Under the pieces are notes generated by a model that worked only from the letters and a program-made list of their open reading frames with translations, did not search any database and was not told where the DNA came from. Source: Marinihelvus sp036351115 (GTDB lineage Bacteria; Pseudomonadota; Gammaproteobacteria; Xanthomonadales; SZUA-36). From it: DNA of 64,000 nucleotides. The position numbers were made by a program, and so were the translations under genes. The stretch spans positions 62,001 through 126,000 of the forward strand of contig JAZBOL010000060.1 in NCBI GenBank assembly GCA_036351115.1. The letters are read 5' to 3'. Below are positions 49,659 to 59,432 of this stretch, in pieces (the stretch's first letter is position 1; each line of letters begins with the position of its first letter).

Positions 49659-52523
49659 ATGCACAACACTGTCGCGGTGCACAACCGTAAAAGCCTGAAT
49701 CGAGCCATCCTCGCCGGTCTCGCGGCCGGTGCGGGCACCCATGCCGCATCGGCGCAGGACGAAGCGACGACCGGGGCCATCGAAGAAGTGGTCGTCACGG
49801 CCACGAAACGCGCCGAGTCCATGCAGGACATCGCCGTTTCCGTTTCTGCCATCACGGGGGACGGCATCGACGAGCTGGGCATCGACAACTTCGACGAATA
49901 CGTCCAGTACCTGCCTAACGTGGTGTTCTCCGGACGGGGTCCGGGCCAGGCGGAGATTTATATCCGCGGGGCGAGCACGGAGCAGTCCTCCATCACCATC
50001 ACTTCCGTGCAGGGCGTCTCGCCCGCCGTAGCGCTCTACCAGGATGAGCAGCCCGTGTCCTTCGCCGGGCGCAACCTCGACGTCTATGCGACGGACCTGG
50101 AGCGTATCGAAGTGCTCCCGGGACCCCAGGGCACGCTGTATGGCGCCAGTTCCCAGGCCGGCACCGTACGCCTGATCACCAACAAGCCGGATCACTCGGG
50201 TTTCGATGCCGGCTTCGACATGCGCTACGCCGTCACCCGGGGCGGCGCGCCGAGCACGGCCGTGGAGGCGATGATCAACATCCCCGCCACGGACAACCTC
50301 GCCTTTCGCCTGGCGGCTTTCGTGGACGACGCCGGCGGCTGGATCGACAACGTCCCGGGCACCTACGCCGGCGACATCGAGGTCATCAACCGCAACGCAA
50401 TCTCTCCCGCCGCGCACATCTGTACCGGCGATCCCGCAGTGGACGATCCCATCGGCGGCAACTGCAACGGCGTGCGCGCCACCATGGCCGTGGCCGACAA
50501 CAGCGACCTGGTGGAGAATGACTTCAACGAAGCCACCTACTCCGGTGTGCGCGTCGGCGCTTCCTGGCTGATCAACGACGACTGGGACGCGCTGGTGCAG
50601 TTCACCAGCCAGACCCTGGAGACGGAGGGGGTCTTCGAATACGACCCGAACCTGCCCGGGGAGGAGTCGGTGAACCGCTTCCGGCCCACGCAAAACGAGG
50701 ACGAGTTCGGCCTTTTGAACTGGACCGTCAACGGCCGCCTGGCCATGCTGGACGTGGTTTACACCGGCGGCTACCTGGACCGGGACGTGTTTTACACCCA
50801 GGACTATACGGGCTACACCAATGGGGGCGGCTACCAGGCCTACTACATCTGCACCGGTGGCTACTCCAACTACACGGAGTGCTTCGACCCCACGAAGCAG
50901 TACCTGGGCAACACCACCAACGAACGGTTCACCAACGAGCTGCGCCTGAACTGGGACTTTTCCGACCGGGGCCGCCTGACCGCCGGCATGTTCCTCGATA
51001 ATCAGGAAAGCACCTCGGACGGCCAGTTTCAGTACTTCGGCGCCGTCGAGGCAGGCTTCAACAACGCCCAGGCGCCGGGCACGATCACCGATCCGCCCAA
51101 CACGCCGCCTACGCCCGGCAACATCGTGAGCATCGTCCCCGGGGTCACCGATCCCTTCAGCCGGGGACCGGCCACCACCTTTGTCAACAGCTTTACGCGC
51201 GAGGAAGACCAGCTGGCCTTCTTTGGTGAGATCGAATTCGATATCACGGACCGGCTCACGGCCACCGTCGGCGCCCGCTATTACGACCTGGACTATGCCC
51301 TGCGCGGCTCCACGGGCTCCAGCTTCGGCTGTAAAGGGGCCAGCGAGCCCTGTGATGGCCAGGCCTTCGACAACCGGGTCACGGAACGGCTCCGGGCCCT
51401 GGGTGCGTACAACGAGTCGGGCAACATCGACGACCTGCTAACGTTCTTCAGCCCGGGCGCCGCCCAGACCATCGTGGACAGCCTGAATGCCGGCACCTTC
51501 ACGCTGGAAGGGCTGGGCTCGGACGGGGTGATTAACCAGTCCGACACCATCTTCCGCGGCACCCTCAGCTACCAGCTCACGGACGACATTCTTCTCTTCG
51601 GCGCCTGGTCCGAGGGCTACCGACCCCAGACCTCCAACCGCAACGCGGGCCAGCCGGCCGCCAACCAGACTGGCGTTTACGAAGGGTTCCTCGTACCGGC
51701 GGTCACGCGCACGGATACGCTCACCAACTACGAGTTCGGCATCAAGAGCGACCTCGCCGACGGCCGGCTGCGCCTCAACGCCACGGCCTACCACTCGGAC
51801 ATCAAGGACCTGCAAAGCTCGCGCTTCGACCCCTCCAACGTGGCCTTCCTGGTGTTCGTGGAGAATATTGGTGACGCCGAGGTGACCGGCGTGGACGCGG
51901 ACTTTTCCTGGTTGGTGACCGACAACCTCATGATCTCCGGTGCCGCCGCCTGGGTGGACAACGAACTCACCCGCGTCAATCCACAGCTCGACGGCGTGGT
52001 CGTGCCGGTCGGCAGCCGCCTGCCCTACGTGCCGGAGTTTTCCGGCAACCTCCGGGCTCGCTGGGATTTTCCCATCGACAGCTTTCAGGCCAACGGCTAC
52101 GTGAGGGGCGGCGTCACCTACACCGGCGACAGCCGCGCCCTGTCCACCTGTAACGCCTACTTCATCGAAGACGTGACCGCCCAGGTGTTCGGAAACGGCA
52201 CGAACCTGAGCATCGCCGAGGAGGGCGGATTTTGCGGTACACCGCTGACCGGCGACGACCTGGCCTCGGTGACCGATCCGAACTTCGTTGGCGTGGATGC
52301 GAACGGCGACACGCGCTTCAAAGCGGCCCGGTACGTGCAGGAGGACTACACGATCCTGAACGCGGCCGTGGGCCTTCAAAAGGACAACTGGGGCGTGGAA
52401 CTGTTCGTGAACAACCTCACGGACGAAAGGGCCCAGCTAAACGTGAACGCGGCGGACTATACCCCGAGCGTCACCACGAACCGGCCCCGAACCTTCGGCG
52501 TACGGGTCAGCTACGATTACTGA
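49659..52523 (+). CDS. TonB-dependent receptor with four loop cysteine pairs
   Basis: A 954-residue outer-membrane receptor. The ATG at 49659 has GGGGA upstream and is followed by a signal peptide (ending HAASAQ-DE). The TonB box (EEVVVTATKRAESMQDIAVSVSA), plug (YIRGASTEQSSITI, LERIEVLPGPQGTLYG) and barrel follow, with a typical C-terminal VRVSYDY. Eight Cys form four pairs in presumed surface loops: ICTGDPAVDDPIGGNCN, ICTGGYSNYTEC, GCKGASEPC and, further on, STCNAYF with GGFCGTPL. The substrate is unknown. The 276-nt leader upstream has a TACAAT -10-like element near 49554 and no other clear signal. Confidence 0.92.
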   Translation: MHNTVAVHNRKSLNRAILAGLAAGAGTHAASAQDEATTGAIEEVVVTATKRAESMQDIAVSVSAITGDGIDELGIDNFDEYVQYLPNVVFSGRGPGQAEIYIRGASTEQSSITITSVQGVSPAVALYQDEQPVSFAGRNLDVYATDLERIEVLPGPQGTLYGASSQAGTVRLITNKPDHSGFDAGFDMRYAVTRGGAPSTAVEAMINIPATDNLAFRLAAFVDDAGGWIDNVPGTYAGDIEVINRNAISPAAHICTGDPAVDDPIGGNCNGVRATMAVADNSDLVENDFNEATYSGVRVGASWLINDDWDALVQFTSQTLETEGVFEYDPNLPGEESVNRFRPTQNEDEFGLLNWTVNGRLAMLDVVYTGGYLDRDVFYTQDYTGYTNGGGYQAYYICTGGYSNYTECFDPTKQYLGNTTNERFTNELRLNWDFSDRGRLTAGMFLDNQESTSDGQFQYFGAVEAGFNNAQAPGTITDPPNTPPTPGNIVSIVPGVTDPFSRGPATTFVNSFTREEDQLAFFGEIEFDITDRLTATVGARYYDLDYALRGSTGSSFGCKGASEPCDGQAFDNRVTERLRALGAYNESGNIDDLLTFFSPGAAQTIVDSLNAGTFTLEGLGSDGVINQSDTIFRGTLSYQLTDDILLFGAWSEGYRPQTSNRNAGQPAANQTGVYEGFLVPAVTRTDTLTNYEFGIKSDLADGRLRLNATAYHSDIKDLQSSRFDPSNVAFLVFVENIGDAEVTGVDADFSWLVTDNLMISGAAAWVDNELTRVNPQLDGVVVPVGSRLPYVPEFSGNLRARWDFPIDSFQANGYVRGGVTYTGDSRALSTCNAYFIEDVTAQVFGNGTNLSIAEEGGFCGTPLTGDDLASVTDPNFVGVDANGDTRFKAARYVQEDYTILNAAVGLQKDNWGVELFVNNLTDERAQLNVNAADYTPSVTTNRPRTFGVRVSYDY

Positions 52524-52552
52524 TCCCGACGCGGGTTCCGAAGTTCGAAAAG

Positions 52553-52573
52553 CGGCCCGCGAGGGCCGTTTTT
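52553..52573 (+). terminator. Rho-independent terminator between TBDR and sulfotransferase genes
   Basis: CGGCCC and GGGCCG form a 6-bp stem with a GCGA tetraloop, followed by five T residues. It lies 29 nt after the TBDR stop and 14 nt before the sulfotransferase ATG, so it may attenuate, not abolish, expression of the second gene. Confidence 0.82.
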
Positions 52574-52587
52574 CGGTTGGGTGCACA

Positions 52588-54633
52588 ATGCAGCAAGAAA
52601 AGGACAGGCCGGAGCAAGACCGGCCGGGACCCGCCGCCCGGGCCCGGGGCCGTATCCGCGCCTCGGACTTTCGCGGCGCCGAGCAGCTGGCCGCCCGGGC
52701 CCTGACTGCCGATGATTTGCCGGAACGGGAAATCAACGATCTGCGCTACACGATGGCCGTGGCCCAGCGCTACCAGTCCCGACCCCGGGACGCCCTGGAC
52801 ACGATCCAGCGCCTGCTGAAAGACCGGCCCGACCACGGCCGCGCCTGGCAGGAGCGGGGCCACATTCACCGGGCCCTGAGGCAGGCCCGGGACGCCCGCC
52901 TGAGTTACGAGGAGGCCCTGCGCCACAACCCTGCGCTGCCCGGCGCGTGGCGGGCTTTGGTAAAACTTTACGGCGAGGCCGGCCTGGAACGGCACGAGAC
53001 CGCGGCCCGGGGGCAACTCGGTCACCTTGAAGCCCTGCCCCGGGAACTGGTGGCCGTGACGAGCATGATTCACGAGAGCCGGCTCGGAAAGGCCGAGCAG
53101 CTGGTGCGCCACTACCTGCGCCAGCACCCTCAAGACGTCGAAGGCATGCGCCTCCTGGCCCGAATCGGCAACGAGCTGAACGTGCTCACGGATGCCGAAT
53201 TCCTGCTGGAGAGCGCCCTGGAGTTCGCCCCGGACTATGACCAGGCGCGCTACGACCTGGCGAATCTGCTGCTGAAAATGCAAAAGTTCGAGCGCGCTCA
53301 CTCCCAGTGCCAGCAGCTCCTGGACCGGCACCCGGAAAACCTGGCCTACCGCGCCCTGCTCGCCAACGCGGCCGCGGGCATCGGCGATCACCACAACGCC
53401 ATCGAGCTGTTTCTTGAGGTGCTGGAGAAGAACCCCCGGCAGAACCAGCTTCGGGTCATGCTCGGTCATGCGTACAAGACCATCGGCGAAACGGAAAAGG
53501 CCGTGACGTCTTACCGCGCAGCCTACGGTCTCAAGCCCGATTACGGCGACGCATACTGGTCCCTGGCCAATCTAAAGAATTACCGCTTCACGGAGGCGGA
53601 ACTGGAGGCCATGCGGCGCGGGGAAGGAGCCGACGGTGTCGATCCGGACGACCGCGCACACCTGTGTTTTGCCCTCGGCAAGGCCCTCGAGGATCGGGAA
53701 GACTGGGCGGCGTCTTTCCACTACTACGAGCGCGGCAACGCGCTTAAGGCGAAGCGCGAGCGTCATGAGCCCAGGCACCTGGCCATTCGCACGCAAGCCC
53801 AGAAGGACGTGTGCACCCGGGATTTCTTCGAGGAGCGCCGCGATGTCGGCTGTGTCGCCCCGGACCCCATCTTTATCGTGGGCATGCCCCGGGCCGGCTC
53901 CACCCTGCTGGAGCAGATACTCGCCTCCCATTCCCGCGTAACGGGCACCTACGAGCTGCCCCACATCATCGCCCTGGCACACCGGCTGCGGGGCACGGAC
54001 CGCCTGGTGGAGGCGCCCGGCGAGGCGCCACGTTACCCCGGCGTGCTAACGGAGCTGGACCCGGATTACTTCCGGCGCTTTGGCGAGCAATACCTGGAGG
54101 ACACGCGCCTCTATCGCCACGGCGCAGACTTTTTCATCGACAAGAACCCGAACAACTTTTTCCACGTGGGGCTGATCAAGACCATCCTGCCCAACGCCCG
54201 GGTCATCGACGCACGGCGCCATCCGCTGTCCTGTTGCTTCAGCGGCTTCAAGCAGCTCTTCGGCCAGGGCCAGGAGTTCTCCTACGGGCTGCGTCGCATC
54301 GGCAACTATTACCGGGAATACATATCCCTCATGGACCACTGGGACGAGGCGCTGCCCGGACAGGTGCTGCGGATGCAGTACGAAGACGTCGTGGAGGACC
54401 TGGAGACGCAGGTCCGGCGCCTGCTGGACTTCTGTGGGCTGGACTTCGAACCGGCCTGCGTGGAATTCCACCGCACGGAGCGCAGCGTGCGCACCCCGAG
54501 TTCGGAGCAGGTGCGCCAGCCGATCTACCGCAGCGGCCTGGCGCCCTGGGCGCCCTTTGAGCCCTGGCTCGACCCCCTCAAGGAGGCCCTCGGACCCGAG
54601 GTGCGCCGGCGCTACCGGATCGAAGCGCCCTGA
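52588..54633 (+). CDS. Tetratricopeptide repeat sulfotransferase
   Basis: A 681-residue two-part protein. Residues 20-360 are TPR repeats; residues 420-675 form a sulfotransferase domain with the 5'-phosphosulfate loop IVGMPRAGSTLLEQILASH (about 431-449) and the 3'-phosphate site RRHPLSCCFSGFKQ. It would transfer sulfate from PAPS to an unknown acceptor. Genes of this architecture are often found beside TBDR genes in marine gammaproteobacteria and sphingomonads, and that holds here: the receptor ends 64 nt upstream. No signal peptide is visible, so it is probably cytoplasmic. Confidence 0.92.
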   Translation: MQQEKDRPEQDRPGPAARARGRIRASDFRGAEQLAARALTADDLPEREINDLRYTMAVAQRYQSRPRDALDTIQRLLKDRPDHGRAWQERGHIHRALRQARDARLSYEEALRHNPALPGAWRALVKLYGEAGLERHETAARGQLGHLEALPRELVAVTSMIHESRLGKAEQLVRHYLRQHPQDVEGMRLLARIGNELNVLTDAEFLLESALEFAPDYDQARYDLANLLLKMQKFERAHSQCQQLLDRHPENLAYRALLANAAAGIGDHHNAIELFLEVLEKNPRQNQLRVMLGHAYKTIGETEKAVTSYRAAYGLKPDYGDAYWSLANLKNYRFTEAELEAMRRGEGADGVDPDDRAHLCFALGKALEDREDWAASFHYYERGNALKAKRERHEPRHLAIRTQAQKDVCTRDFFEERRDVGCVAPDPIFIVGMPRAGSTLLEQILASHSRVTGTYELPHIIALAHRLRGTDRLVEAPGEAPRYPGVLTELDPDYFRRFGEQYLEDTRLYRHGADFFIDKNPNNFFHVGLIKTILPNARVIDARRHPLSCCFSGFKQLFGQGQEFSYGLRRIGNYYREYISLMDHWDEALPGQVLRMQYEDVVEDLETQVRRLLDFCGLDFEPACVEFHRTERSVRTPSSEQVRQPIYRSGLAPWAPFEPWLDPLKEALGPEVRRRYRIEAP

Positions 54634-54654
54634 GACGGAAGCCGAATCAAGTGC

Positions 54655-55071
54655 TCAGTCCCGCACCACGAAGACCGACAGGTCCGTGTGCGACGCCAGG
54701 AATCCGGCGTTGGAGTGAAAGACGTAGTCCCGGATGCCCGGCATGTGCGACGCCATGACCACGAGGTCGACCCCAAGCTCGTGAAACTGTCGGTTGAGGG
54801 CCCGGTCCAGGTCCGCCACCGGGTCTCCCACCACTTCCACACGGGTGGCCACGACCTGGCCGGACCGGCCCGCGAGCCTTGACGCCAGGGCGTCGAGTTT
54901 ACCTGCCAGCTCCCGGGGGCTGTGGGCCGCGCCGCCGGGCGCAGGGCCTGCCACCGCCAGCAGGGTCATGCGCGCACCGAAGGTGGACGCCAGGGTACAG
55001 GCCGTGTCCAGCGCCTTGTCCAGCTCGTCGCGGTGGGCCAGGTCGACGGGAACGCCGATGTGCTTATACAT
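54655..55071 (-). CDS. UspA family universal stress protein
   Basis: A 138-residue single-domain Usp. The N-terminal MYKHIGVPVDLAHRDELDKAL and the central GDPVADLDRALNRQFHELGVDLVVMASHMPG are typical. The usual ATP-binding G-x2-G-x9-G-S/T pattern is changed (the G-S-T position reads HSN), so ATP binding is doubtful. Its ATG overlaps the BCCT transporter stop by 8 nt. Pairing of a Usp with an osmolyte carrier recalls TeaD, which regulates the ectoine transporter TeaABC of Halomonas. Confidence 0.9.
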   Translation of the reverse strand: MYKHIGVPVDLAHRDELDKALDTACTLASTFGARMTLLAVAGPAPGGAAHSPRELAGKLDALASRLAGRSGQVVATRVEVVGDPVADLDRALNRQFHELGVDLVVMASHMPGIRDYVFHSNAGFLASHTDLSVFVVRD

Positions 55072-56668
55072 CCGGGTTCTCCTCTGCCTGCAGGAGCTCG
55101 CGCTCGGCCGCCAGGCCCTTGTACAGGCTGACCGCCATGAGCAGGACGACGAGGGCGAAGGGGAATCCCGTGGCGAGGGACAGGGCCTGGAGCGAGGACA
55201 GGCCGCCCCCCTGCAGCAGGGCGATACCGATCAGGCCGAGAAAACAGCACCAGAACACGCGCTGGGCCATGGGGGCGTCGATCTTGCCGCCAGCGGTCAT
55301 GGTGTCCACCACCAGGGCGCCGGAATCCATGGACGTGACGAAAAACACGACCACCAGGATGATCCCCACCACCGAGGTCAGCATGGGCAGGGGGTATTCG
55401 GCGAGAAAGGCGAAGGTCGACAGTTCCGGCTGGAACGCCTCCACCGTATCCACCACGCCGCGGTACCCGTCGACCAGGTACTGGTCCATGGCCGCGTAGC
55501 CGAAGATCGTCATCCACGCGATAAAGATGGAGGACGGCGCGAGAATCGACACGATCAGGAACTCGCGAACCGTTCGGCCCGAGGAAATCCGCGCGATGAA
55601 CATGCCCACGAAGGGCGAAAAGGCGATCCACCAGGACCAGTAGAACGTGGTCCAGCCGTGGTAGAAGTCTGAATCCTCCCGGCCAATCCAGTTGGAAAGC
55701 GCGGGCATGTGCCGGAAGTAGGCCACCGTGTTGTCGAAGACCGCGCCGAGGGTCGCGAGCGTGGGCCCGGCCAGCAGAACGAACAGGCCGAGACCGGCGG
55801 CCATGACCATGTTGGCCTCGGAAAGCCGCTTGATGCCACCGTCGAGACCCCGGACGACAGACACGATTGCCATCACCGTGATCACCGCCACGATGCTGAC
55901 GGTCATGCCCGCACCCTCGGGAAATCCGAACAGGTAGTTGAGCCCTCCGGCGATCTGCTCAGCGCCGTAGCCCAGGGAGGTCGCCAGCCCGAAGAGGGTG
56001 GCGAAAACGGCGAGCACATCAATAATGTGTCCGGGCCAGCCCCAGACCCGTTCGCCGAGCACCGGGTACATGGCGGAGCGCACGATGAGGGGCAGTCCCT
56101 TGTTATAGCTGAAGAACGCGAGGGCGAGCCCGACCACGGCATACATGGCCCAGGGGTGGATCGCCCAGTGGAAGATGGTGGCGGCCATGGCCAGCTCCCG
56201 CTGCGCTGTCGGCGCCAGGCCGTCGAGCCCCAGGGGGGGCGTCAGCAGGTGGTTCATGGGCTCGAGCACCGCGTAGAACATGATGCCGATGCCGATACCC
56301 GCCGCGAACAGCATGGACACCCACGACGCATACCCGTACAGGGGTTTCGCGTCCGGGCCACCGATCCGGACCGATCCGACCGGAGAGACCACGAGCACGA
56401 TGCAGAACAGCAGCAGGGCGTTCGCCGCGATCATGAAGAACCAGTCGAATTTCGTGGTCAGCCACGGTCTGAGGGTGCCGAACCAGGACTCGGCCGTTTC
56501 CGGAAAACTGAGCGTGAACACCACGAACAGGATGACCGCGACGCTGGAGATGGCGAAGACGGGATTGTGAAAGTCCAGCCCGAGCGCCTGGACGTTGTCC
56601 TGGCCGATCTCGTAATCGGACGTGTACTCGTCGAGGAGCACCTCGTTGTCGCTGGTGGACTGCTGCAT
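55064..56668 (-). CDS. BCCT family betaine/choline/carnitine transporter
   Basis: A 534-residue secondary transporter with 12 membrane helices. The glycine-rich helix of the family (AAGIGIGIMFYAVLEPMNH) and the BCCT signature (TTFYWSWWIAFSPFVGMFIARISSGRTVREF) are intact, giving an osmoprotectant carrier for betaine-like compounds. I choose the ATG at 56668; starting at 56734 would add 22 basic residues. The N-terminal cytoplasmic tail is acidic. It overlaps the downstream usp gene by 8 nt. Confidence 0.94.
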   Translation of the reverse strand: MQQSTSDNEVLLDEYTSDYEIGQDNVQALGLDFHNPVFAISSVAVILFVVFTLSFPETAESWFGTLRPWLTTKFDWFFMIAANALLLFCIVLVVSPVGSVRIGGPDAKPLYGYASWVSMLFAAGIGIGIMFYAVLEPMNHLLTPPLGLDGLAPTAQRELAMAATIFHWAIHPWAMYAVVGLALAFFSYNKGLPLIVRSAMYPVLGERVWGWPGHIIDVLAVFATLFGLATSLGYGAEQIAGGLNYLFGFPEGAGMTVSIVAVITVMAIVSVVRGLDGGIKRLSEANMVMAAGLGLFVLLAGPTLATLGAVFDNTVAYFRHMPALSNWIGREDSDFYHGWTTFYWSWWIAFSPFVGMFIARISSGRTVREFLIVSILAPSSIFIAWMTIFGYAAMDQYLVDGYRGVVDTVEAFQPELSTFAFLAEYPLPMLTSVVGIILVVVFFVTSMDSGALVVDTMTAGGKIDAPMAQRVFWCCFLGLIGIALLQGGGLSSLQALSLATGFPFALVVLLMAVSLYKGLAAERELLQAEENPDV

Positions 56669-56896
56669 GGTTCGTACCCGGTATGGGAACGACGACCGCT
56701 GCACCGCAAGCCACGTCACACGGACGACGAACAAAATGAGTGAGAGGCAAGGCTACAGGCTGGACTGAGGAATTTCCACCGGGCGCCGGGGTCCGGGGCC
56801 CGTTCAGGACTTCGGCGTGTCATGACACGCCGGCGTTTCGGCAAGGCACGGAAAGTGCCATACTCTGACCGCTTTTCCGGTACCGGGAACCCTGCC

Positions 56897-58147
56897 ATGC
56901 GCCAGGCCCTCGCCAGTGTCGCCGCGCTGCTGCTCGGCACCGCCATCCTCCTCGCGGGACAGGGTCTCCAGGGAATCCTGTTGCCGGTCCGGGCCACCCT
57001 CGAGAACTTTTCTTCCCAGGCGATCGGCTTCTTCGGCGGCGCCTATTTTCTCGGCTTTACCCTGGGGTGCTGGCTGGGCGTGCCCATGATCCGCCGCGCC
57101 GGGCACGTGCGTGTCTTCGCGGCCATGACGGCGCTGGCCTCGGCGGCGCCGCTCCTGCACGGCCTCTGGATCAACCTGGGCAGCTGGGTGGCGCTACGCC
57201 TCATCTCCGGATTCTGCTTCGCCGTGCTCTACGTGGTCATCGAAAGCTGGCTGAACGAACGCGCCAGCAACGAAGACCGGGGCGTGGTCTTCTCGGCCTA
57301 CATTCTCATCAATATGACCGTGCTCGCGGCAGGGCAGCAATTGTTGCTCCTGTCCGATCCCCTGGGGCTGCAGCTTTTCGCCCTCACGTCCGTGCTCGTC
57401 TCCCTCGCCGCCCTGCCCGTGCTCCTGTCGATCCAGGCCGTGCCCCGGGAGGTGGAGCGCTCACAGCTCGATTTCCGCGCCCTGTACCGAAATTCACCGG
57501 TCGGGGTCGTGGGCACGCTCACCGCGGGACTCAATGCCGGCACGTTCTGGGCCCTCGCCGCGGTCTTCGTCGCGGCCTACTCGGACGACCCCAGCAAGAC
57601 GGCCTGGTTCATGACCGCCGTCATTCTCGGTGGCGCGGTCGGACAGTGGCCCCTGGGCTGGTGGTCCGACCGCTTTGATCGCCGCAAGGTGCTCGTGGCC
57701 ATGTGTGTCGCCGGCGCCGCGACCGCCGGCGCCATCGGGTGGTTTGCTCCGTCCGCGTCCTTCGGCACCCTGCTCTGGCTCGGTGGACTCTGGGGAGCAC
57801 TGATCTTTCCCACCTACTCGATCTCCGTTGCTCACGCCAACGACTGGGCTGATCCGGAAACCTTCGTCCAGGTCTCGGCCGGCCTGCTGCTGGTCTATGG
57901 TATCGGCGCGGTCATCGGCCCGCTGGCGGCGCCCGGCTTTATGAACGCGCTTGGTGCGCCGGGCATGTTCTGGTTCAGCGCCGTCACCTACCTGGCCCTG
58001 CTCGCCTACACGCTGCGGCGCATTAACCGCCGGGAGGCTGTGGATGAAGCGCAGACGGGAGAATTCAGCGACGCACTCACCTCGGCCCGAACCCTGTCAC
58101 AGGTCTACGAGGGGGAAATGGAGGCGGAGCACGAAGGACGGGGTTGA
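56897..58147 (+). CDS. MFS transporter (YcaD-like)
   Basis: A 416-residue carrier with 12 membrane helices. The loop after helix 2 (GVPMIRRAGHVRVFAAMTAL) and the segment VLYVVIESWLNERASNEDRG are typical of the YcaD-like MFS group. The second half has the repeat signature WWSDRFDRRKVLV. Substrates of this group are not known. The ATG at 56897 is preferred; an in-frame ATG at 56822 would add a basic, non-membrane stretch. It ends 60 nt from the convergent prpF gene. Confidence 0.9.
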   Translation: MRQALASVAALLLGTAILLAGQGLQGILLPVRATLENFSSQAIGFFGGAYFLGFTLGCWLGVPMIRRAGHVRVFAAMTALASAAPLLHGLWINLGSWVALRLISGFCFAVLYVVIESWLNERASNEDRGVVFSAYILINMTVLAAGQQLLLLSDPLGLQLFALTSVLVSLAALPVLLSIQAVPREVERSQLDFRALYRNSPVGVVGTLTAGLNAGTFWALAAVFVAAYSDDPSKTAWFMTAVILGGAVGQWPLGWWSDRFDRRKVLVAMCVAGAATAGAIGWFAPSASFGTLLWLGGLWGALIFPTYSISVAHANDWADPETFVQVSAGLLLVYGIGAVIGPLAAPGFMNALGAPGMFWFSAVTYLALLAYTLRRINRREAVDEAQTGEFSDALTSARTLSQVYEGEMEAEHEGRG

Positions 58148-58207
58148 TGACGCAACGCGTAAACGTGCAAAGGCCAGCCCCAATTCGGCGGGCCGTGGCC
58201 CACGACT

Positions 58208-59404
58208 TCAGCCCGCCAGGGCTCCCGGCACCAATACCGCCCCCTCCATGATCCGCCGCGCACTGCGGCTCATGGTGACGCGGCGCACGATCCACTCCCC
58301 GTCTTCCTGGCTGGCCTCGGCGCCTACGGTCAGCGTGCCCGAGGGGTGGCCAAAGGTGACCGAATCCCGCTCGCCACCACCGGCGGCCAGGTTGACCAGG
58401 GTGCCCGGGATCACGGCGGCGGTGCCCAGGGCGACGGCGGCGGTACCCATCATGGCGTGGTGGAGCAGCCCCATGGACAGGGCGCGGGCCAGCAGGTCGA
58501 TGTCGGCGGAGCTGACCGGCTTGCCGCTGGCGGAGGTGTAATCGCCGGTTGGCGCGACGAAGGCCACCTTTGGGGTGTGCTGCCGGGTCGCGGCTTCTGA
58601 CAGGTCGCTGATCAGGCCCATGCGGAGGGCGCCGTGGGCGCGGATGGTTTCGAAGCGCTCCAGCGCGGCTTCGTCGCCGTTGATGTCCGGGCGCAGCTCC
58701 TTGCCCGTGTAACCGATGTCCTCGGCGTTCAGGAAGATGGTCGGGATGCCGGCATTGATCATGGTGGCCGGGAAAGTGCCGACGCCTGGGACTTCCAGCT
58801 CGTCCACGAGCTTGCCCGTGGGGAACAGGGAGCCACCGGCGCGGTCCGCCGGGTCCATGAAGTCGAGGCGAATCTCCGCCGCCGGGAAGGTCACCCCGTC
58901 CAGCTCGAAGTCTCCCACCTCGGCCGGCTCGCCGCCGACCATGGGCACGTGGGCCACGATGGTCTTGTCGATGTTGCACTGGCGGATGCGCACGATGGCG
59001 GTGCCGTCGGCGGGGACGCGGTCGCGGTCCACCAGGCCCAGGCGGATCGCCGCCGGGCCCACGGCCGCGGACAGGTTGCCGCAGTTGCCGCTCCAGTCCA
59101 CGAAGGGCTGGTCGATGGAGACCTGGCCGAAAAGGTAGTCCACGTCGTGGTCCGGCGAGTTGCTTTTGTCCAGGATCACCGTCTTGCTGGTGCTCGAGGT
59201 GGCCCCGCCCATGCCATCAATGTGGTTCCTGTAGGGGTCCGGGCTGCCGACGACGCGCAGCAGGATGGCGTCCCGAGCCGGGCCCGGATCGCGCGCCTCA
59301 ACCGGCAGGTCCTGGCGCCGGAAAAAGGTGCCCTTGCTCGTGCCGCCGCGCATGTAGAGCGCGGGGATGCCGATCTGTCCCGGCCGGATGCTGTGGTCAG
59401 TCAT
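58208..59404 (-). CDS. prpF: PrpF family 2-methylaconitate isomerase
   Basis: A 398-residue protein with a diaminopimelate-epimerase-like fold, PrpF-type: IPALYMRGGTSKGTFFRRQDLP at the start, DVDYLFGQVSIDQPFVDWSGNCGNLSAAV with a conserved Cys, and SAARTI-like C-terminal region. In the methylcitrate cycle PrpF isomerises the trans-2-methylaconitate made by AcnD. It lies 28 nt downstream of acnD. prpB and prpC are not in the window. Confidence 0.93.
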   Translation of the reverse strand: MTDHSIRPGQIGIPALYMRGGTSKGTFFRRQDLPVEARDPGPARDAILLRVVGSPDPYRNHIDGMGGATSSTSKTVILDKSNSPDHDVDYLFGQVSIDQPFVDWSGNCGNLSAAVGPAAIRLGLVDRDRVPADGTAIVRIRQCNIDKTIVAHVPMVGGEPAEVGDFELDGVTFPAAEIRLDFMDPADRAGGSLFPTGKLVDELEVPGVGTFPATMINAGIPTIFLNAEDIGYTGKELRPDINGDEAALERFETIRAHGALRMGLISDLSEAATRQHTPKVAFVAPTGDYTSASGKPVSSADIDLLARALSMGLLHHAMMGTAAVALGTAAVIPGTLVNLAAGGGERDSVTFGHPSGTLTVGAEASQEDGEWIVRRVTMSRSARRIMEGAVLVPGALAG

Positions 59405-59432
59405 GGTGTTCCTGGCCTCGTGCGTTTCGCGC

